Below are positions 61,501 to 64,000 of a DNA stretch of 64,000 bases, one piece after another. The notes beneath the pieces are model-generated. The model had not been told where the DNA came from. It did not search any database and worked only from the letters and a program-made list of their open reading frames with translations. Positions within the stretch are counted from its first letter, which is position 1. Every line of letters begins with the position of its first letter. The stretch is from Myxococcales bacterium (lineage in GTDB: Bacteria; Myxococcota_A; Polyangia; Haliangiales; Haliangiaceae): assembly GCA_028287115.1 (NCBI GenBank), contig JAQBQF010000135.1, positions 27,589-91,588 on the forward strand, given 5' to 3'. A program made the translations under genes and the position numbers.

Positions 61501-61863
61501 CTCTCGCTCCAGACGTACGCGCAGCTGTATGTCGATAGCGGCCACTACGGAAAGGTGACATCGGCGAACGGGTCGGGCGCGCACCCGTACCTCAACCTGA
61601 ATTCGTTCGTATCCGCGACCGCCCCGGCCGGCATCAACAACGACTTTCGAGACACCACGCTCGACATCAACGTGTTTCTGCGCTGGGAATACCGCCCCGG
61701 ATCGGCGCTGTGGCTCGTCTATACCCGCGACCAGCTCAACGTCCCCTACGACACGGCGGAAGGCGATGCTCGGCTACGGTTCGACAAGTTCAACGGACCG
61801 TCGACCGACGTCGTCCTCGTTAAGCTCAGCTACCTTTGGGAACCCCTGTCTGGGCATCATTGA
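58549..61863 (+). CDS. Exported PEGA / CBM9-like / DUF5916 outer-membrane-type protein
   Basis: The 1104-residue protein opens with a signal peptide (RLRGSRVHLLGVALVIAASS, cleavage after ALA-Q near 26). A soluble segment (about 30-180) with two cysteines (FDCRSDVSCIS) precedes a PEGA-like module (187-247), a CBM9-like beta-sandwich (about 275-440, DGHLDDPAW and YVGIRCYDS) and a DUF5916-type beta-barrel (450-1104) with KRPFFIEGADLF near 557. Such proteins are thought to sit in the outer membrane and are common in Bacteroidetes and Myxococcota; their substrate is unclear. GTG 58549 is chosen since it starts the signal peptide. It is not part of the NRPS cluster by content. Confidence 0.75.
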   Translation: MIRLRGSRVHLLGVALVIAASSVALAQPTAPHKPDIANQVVFVGLLPLKKPNGTGDLIGLKEAQSIRVVVEHALSTISRQPVFGHDALSGLLTNGYLPRWFDCRSDVSCISRVLAPVRNAGFRLAVTGDYFIKDGNYHFRLVAFSVTDGKVAKEAQFELAAADVKDEKRWLDSVAPLRLSRVGRVKIASNLGDVTCTIDGEACKFDPDGQTITTIAGEHTIELSKENYQPEKIVVSVETGSDQEVAVALKPAPTTVETPGPNGGPKVVPTSGARRAPTLTAVRTDKPIEIDGHLDDPAWQKAWLETNFTQNFPDEAKSPTERTELRVLYDDEAVYVGIRCYDSLSDKIVARLTRRDRDIEADKVTVDISSKNDRASAFHFQVNAANVQLDGTRFNDTDSSTDWDGVWYSSTSRDDKGWIAEIKIPLGALRYNGDTTSFGFQVRRYLQRRQEVDEWAYVPRDAQGEVSYYGTLEDITGLNAKRLFQISPYDSRRATFRTQQGSLDKTLYGGNIGADIKVGITPALTLDATVNPDFGTVEVDQVVLNLSTVETYFPEKRPFFIEGADLFTTPIQLFYSRRVGRSPPSTFVAGDAIEPPPDGQILAAGKLTGFFGNRLSIGVIDALTPRENTVITRMPGAAPESLLVDPLTNFGLLRLRQEFGVNSSVGFMATTVNHQEPADAAAPMTGDACPRPHRGLVGKALPVNGRCTSDAYTGGVDTVLRTDDGKWGASGQIVGSVLEKGPARRVPDGTVINPGDPGYAFTSDAGKYGGEHWLFHVHYSYMTPKLEINDAGFNGTANEQILQSYVTLRSTKKVMGLLGASLTLQANYMHYADTNAPEARGVFLNFSGTLPNFWTINARAGSYLAHYDNREARDGALLEGPGAVNYLATLTAKTDPRKSVIVSATSYLNRTTRGISTSGNITVNMRPLSFIEVDLISDASWSYGDPRWVDTETNADMSRTYYFEDLDSRSFDVLLRGTWTFSPRLSLQTYAQLYVDSGHYGKVTSANGSGAHPYLNLNSFVSATAPAGINNDFRDTTLDINVFLRWEYRPGSALWLVYTRDQLNVPYDTAEGDARLRFDKFNGPSTDVVLVKLSYLWEPLSGHH

Positions 61864-61941
61864 TTTGCCGCAGATCATTTGCGAGCGGGATGCGGCCCTA
61901 GGCTGGAAATCACGCTGCGGTCGGCCTACGATCGAGCGTTC

Positions 61942-63162
61942 ATGAAGCGACGCTACTACCAAGGCCGCGATGTTGGGCGGGCATTGGATATCGAGGAGCT
62001 CCGCCACATGGCCCGGCGCCGCCTCCCCGGCTTCGTCAACGAGTATCTCGAAGGCGGATCCGAAGACGAGCAGACGCTGCGCGGCAACCGAGAGGCGTTT
62101 GGAGATCTTCGGTTTATCCCGCGTGTCCTCGTCGACGTGGCCAACCGATCGATGGCGTCGACCCTGCTGGGCAAGCCGTGCGGCATGCCGCTCGTGATCG
62201 GTCCAACGGGGTTCAACGGCCTGTTGTGGCGCGAGGGTGACATCGCACTCGCTCGCGCCGCGCGCGAACGCGAGATTCCGTTTACCGTCAGCATCGTCGC
62301 GAGCGACAGCCTCGAAGCGATCGCCAAGCACGCGGGTGGCCGCCTATGGATGATGTTGCTCATGCTGCGTGACACGGCGGTCGTCGAGCGCCTGATCGCG
62401 CGAGCGGACGCCGCCGGCTGCGAGGCACTCGTCATCACGTTGGACGCCTCGGTCTACGGCAACCGGACCTGGGACAGCCGCAACTTTGCCCGGCCTTTGG
62501 TGCTGTCGCTTCGCGCCAAGCTCGACGTGCTGGTTCACCTGCGCTGGCTGTTCGGCGTGCTCCTGCCGCGCGGCTTGCCGGGATTTGGCAACCTCGCGGA
62601 GTTCCTCCCCGATGATCAGCGGAGCCCCCTCGACGGCTCGCGGTACATCACCTCGCAGAGCAATGCGGGCCTGACCTGGGAAGCGATCCGCGCGCTGCGC
62701 GAGCGCTGGAAACGCAAGCTCGTGCTCAAGGGCATCATGGCGGTGGCGGACGCCGAAGAGGCCGCACGGATCGGCGTCGACGGGATCGTCCTCAGTAATC
62801 ACGGCGGCCGTCAGCTCGACAGCGAGGTCGCGCCGATCCAGGTCCTCGAAGATGTCGTCGCGGCGGTCGGCCAGCGACTCGAAGTGATGATCGACGGTGG
62901 CTTCCGTCGCGGGACCGATGTCGTCAAGGCGCTGGCGCTCGGCGCTCGGGCGGTCTTGCTCGGCCGCACCCCGCTGTATGGGCTCGCCGCCGGAGGACAG
63001 GCTGGCGCCGCCCGCGCCCTCACGATCTTGCGCGACGAGATCGATCGGACGCTCGCACTGCTCGGTTGTCCTTCGATCGGAGAGCTGTCGCCTCAATACG
63101 TCGGGCACTACGAGGTTCCGCGGCGTCGCGGGGTCGAGCTGAAGGTGCACACATCGCGGTGA
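61942..63162 (+). CDS. FMN-dependent alpha-hydroxyacid dehydrogenase
   Basis: At 406 aa it belongs to the LldD/mandelate dehydrogenase/glycolate oxidase family, which oxidises L-2-hydroxy acids to 2-oxo acids with FMN. Visible marks are LVIGPTGFNGL, the catalytic His in LSNHGGRQLDS, and IDGGFRRGTDVVKALALGA for FMN phosphate. The segment between strands 4 and 5 (LRAKLDVLVHLRWLFGVLLP) is long and hydrophobic, as in membrane-associated members. ATG 61942 fits the family's N-terminus. It lies 78 bases after the DUF5916 gene and 24 before a haem-type membrane protein, which may accept its electrons. Substrate is not determined. Confidence 0.85.
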   Translation: MKRRYYQGRDVGRALDIEELRHMARRRLPGFVNEYLEGGSEDEQTLRGNREAFGDLRFIPRVLVDVANRSMASTLLGKPCGMPLVIGPTGFNGLLWREGDIALARAAREREIPFTVSIVASDSLEAIAKHAGGRLWMMLLMLRDTAVVERLIARADAAGCEALVITLDASVYGNRTWDSRNFARPLVLSLRAKLDVLVHLRWLFGVLLPRGLPGFGNLAEFLPDDQRSPLDGSRYITSQSNAGLTWEAIRALRERWKRKLVLKGIMAVADAEEAARIGVDGIVLSNHGGRQLDSEVAPIQVLEDVVAAVGQRLEVMIDGGFRRGTDVVKALALGARAVLLGRTPLYGLAAGGQAGAARALTILRDEIDRTLALLGCPSIGELSPQYVGHYEVPRRRGVELKVHTSR

Positions 63163-63186
63163 AACAGGACTACCATCGACGCTGAG

Positions 63187-63855
63187 ATGACCGCGACGAC
63201 CAACAGCCAGGCACTTGCGACGCCAGAGGTCTCCGCCACGGCGAGCGGGCTCAAGGGCGGTCCGATCCTCACGCTCGTCAACCTCGGGCTCGCGATCTCT
63301 TCCACCGTGATCCTGCTGCTGGTGCAGGGCATCAGCATCGAGAGCCTTCACGAGGCGATGAAGCTGATCACGAAGATCGGGTTTCCGTTCTTCATCCTGA
63401 CCGCGATCGCCCGGCCGCTTCACGATCTCATCGGGAATCCCGCGACGCGGTGGATGCTCGGGAACCGCCGCTACATCGGGCTGTCGTTCGCGAGTTGGCA
63501 CCTGATGCACTGGCCGATCTTGGCCGGGATGATGCTCGTCGTAGGACCGGTTCAGTTCTGGGACGACTTCCAGGACTTCATCATCCCCGCCGGCTGCGTG
63601 CTGCTCGTGATCACCCTGATGGCCGCGACGAGCAACAACCGTTCCGTTCGGTTCCTCGGCAAGCCGGTGTGGTCGGCGATCCATACGATCGGCCTCTACG
63701 TCATCGGGTACTGGTTCGTTCACGTCTACCTCTCCCGCCTGGAGTGGAACAAGCAAACCTACACCTACGTGTACTTGGGTCTGATCTTCGCCGCGCTCGC
63801 GTTCCGCTGGGTGATGACGGTGACGCGCTTCGTGAAGAAGCGCAGGCAACGCTGA
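63187..63855 (+). CDS. Ferric reductase-like transmembrane protein
   Basis: The 222-residue protein has about six hydrophobic helices and pairs of His placed as in the ferric reductase-like/MsrQ haem-b family (WHLMHW near 108, IHTIGLY near 177, FVHVYL near 190). Such proteins move electrons across the membrane via haem. A 40-residue hydrophilic N-terminus comes first. It follows the hydroxyacid dehydrogenase by 24 bases and precedes the mtnB-like gene by two. The partner may be the dehydrogenase; this is inference from adjacency. Confidence 0.7.
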   Translation: MTATTNSQALATPEVSATASGLKGGPILTLVNLGLAISSTVILLLVQGISIESLHEAMKLITKIGFPFFILTAIARPLHDLIGNPATRWMLGNRRYIGLSFASWHLMHWPILAGMMLVVGPVQFWDDFQDFIIPAGCVLLVITLMAATSNNRSVRFLGKPVWSAIHTIGLYVIGYWFVHVYLSRLEWNKQTYTYVYLGLIFAALAFRWVMTVTRFVKKRRQR

Positions 63856-63857
63856 CG

Positions 63858-64000
63858 ATGACGGCGGAGCGAGCATGTGCCGAATTGATCGCAGCGGGAC
63901 GATGGATGGCGACGCGCGGCTCTGTGCCGGCGACCTCGGGCAATCTGTCATGCCGAATCTCGCCGACCGAGATCGCCATCACCGCGTCGGGAGGCGACAA
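63858..64000 (+). CDS. mtnB: Methylthioribulose-1-phosphate dehydratase-like, 5' part only
   Basis: Only 47 codons are in the window. ATSGNLSCR followed by IAITASGGDK matches the start of class II aldolase-family MtnB, which dehydrates methylthioribulose-1-phosphate in the methionine salvage pathway; fuculose-phosphate aldolases look similar at this point. The ATG lies two bases after the stop of the membrane protein gene. Confidence 0.7.
   Translation, partial: MTAERACAELIAAGRWMATRGSVPATSGNLSCRISPTEIAITASGGD

Overview
The window is high-GC bacterial DNA with long multidomain genes packed tightly and almost no intergenic space; no stretch over 300 bases lacks a gene. The mix of a large NRPS locus, PEGA/DUF5916 outer-membrane-type proteins and TPR/beta-propeller fusions suggests a myxobacterium-like deltaproteobacterium (Myxococcota). 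That is an inference from gene content; no rRNA, tRNA, transposase or CRISPR array was seen.

About 1-50.5 kb is a nonribosomal peptide synthetase (NRPS) locus. Left to right: a methyltransferase cut by the window edge (-); a DRE-TIM aldolase-like protein with an unfamiliar C-terminal half (+); a C-less A-T-TE protein (+); an amidohydrolase (+); a VOC/glyoxalase-A-T-C protein (+); then a minus-strand group running right to left: ornithine cyclodeaminase-like, PhyH oxygenase, A-T-C-A-T-C, A-T-C, amidinotransferase, JmjC/cupin-like oxygenase. Next is a second minus-strand group: ArgD-like aminotransferase, PhyH oxygenase, A-T-reductase (carboxylic acid reductase type), Sfp-type phosphopantetheinyl transferase, MATE exporter. 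Then come a second VOC-A-T-C protein (+), two more amidinotransferases in divergent orientation, an unknown 417-residue protein, and finally C-A-T-C-A-T-C and A-T proteins (-), with a putative Fe/2OG oxygenase divergent from them.

Excluding the reductase, the NRPSs hold nine A domains, nine carriers, eight C domains and one TE, exactly what a linear nonapeptide line needs. Only the first junction falls between T and C; every other protein boundary falls between C and A. Pocket residues read by eye suggest Val (47.5 kb protein), two unassigned near-identical small/Ala-like pockets, Ser and Ser (both VOC fusions), Asn, Ile/Val-like, Pro-like and an aromatic residue (Tyr/Phe) on the TE module. 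Three intact arginine:glycine-type amidinotransferases point to guanidino groups. They would release ornithine, which the cyclodeaminase could turn into proline for the Pro-like module. Four candidate non-heme iron oxygenases supply hydroxylation.

From about 50.6 kb rightwards the genes look like ordinary chromosome: a CsaA-type tRNA-binding protein, a beta-propeller/TPR/methyltransferase fusion, a PqqD-like/TPR/transmembrane/lipoyl-like protein with a Lys-Pro repeat, a ThDP-dependent enzyme, a second MATE exporter, a large PEGA/CBM9-like/DUF5916 protein, an FMN alpha-hydroxyacid dehydrogenase, a ferric-reductase-like membrane protein and the start of an MtnB-like gene. All specificity calls are by-eye alignments to known signatures and have not been computed.
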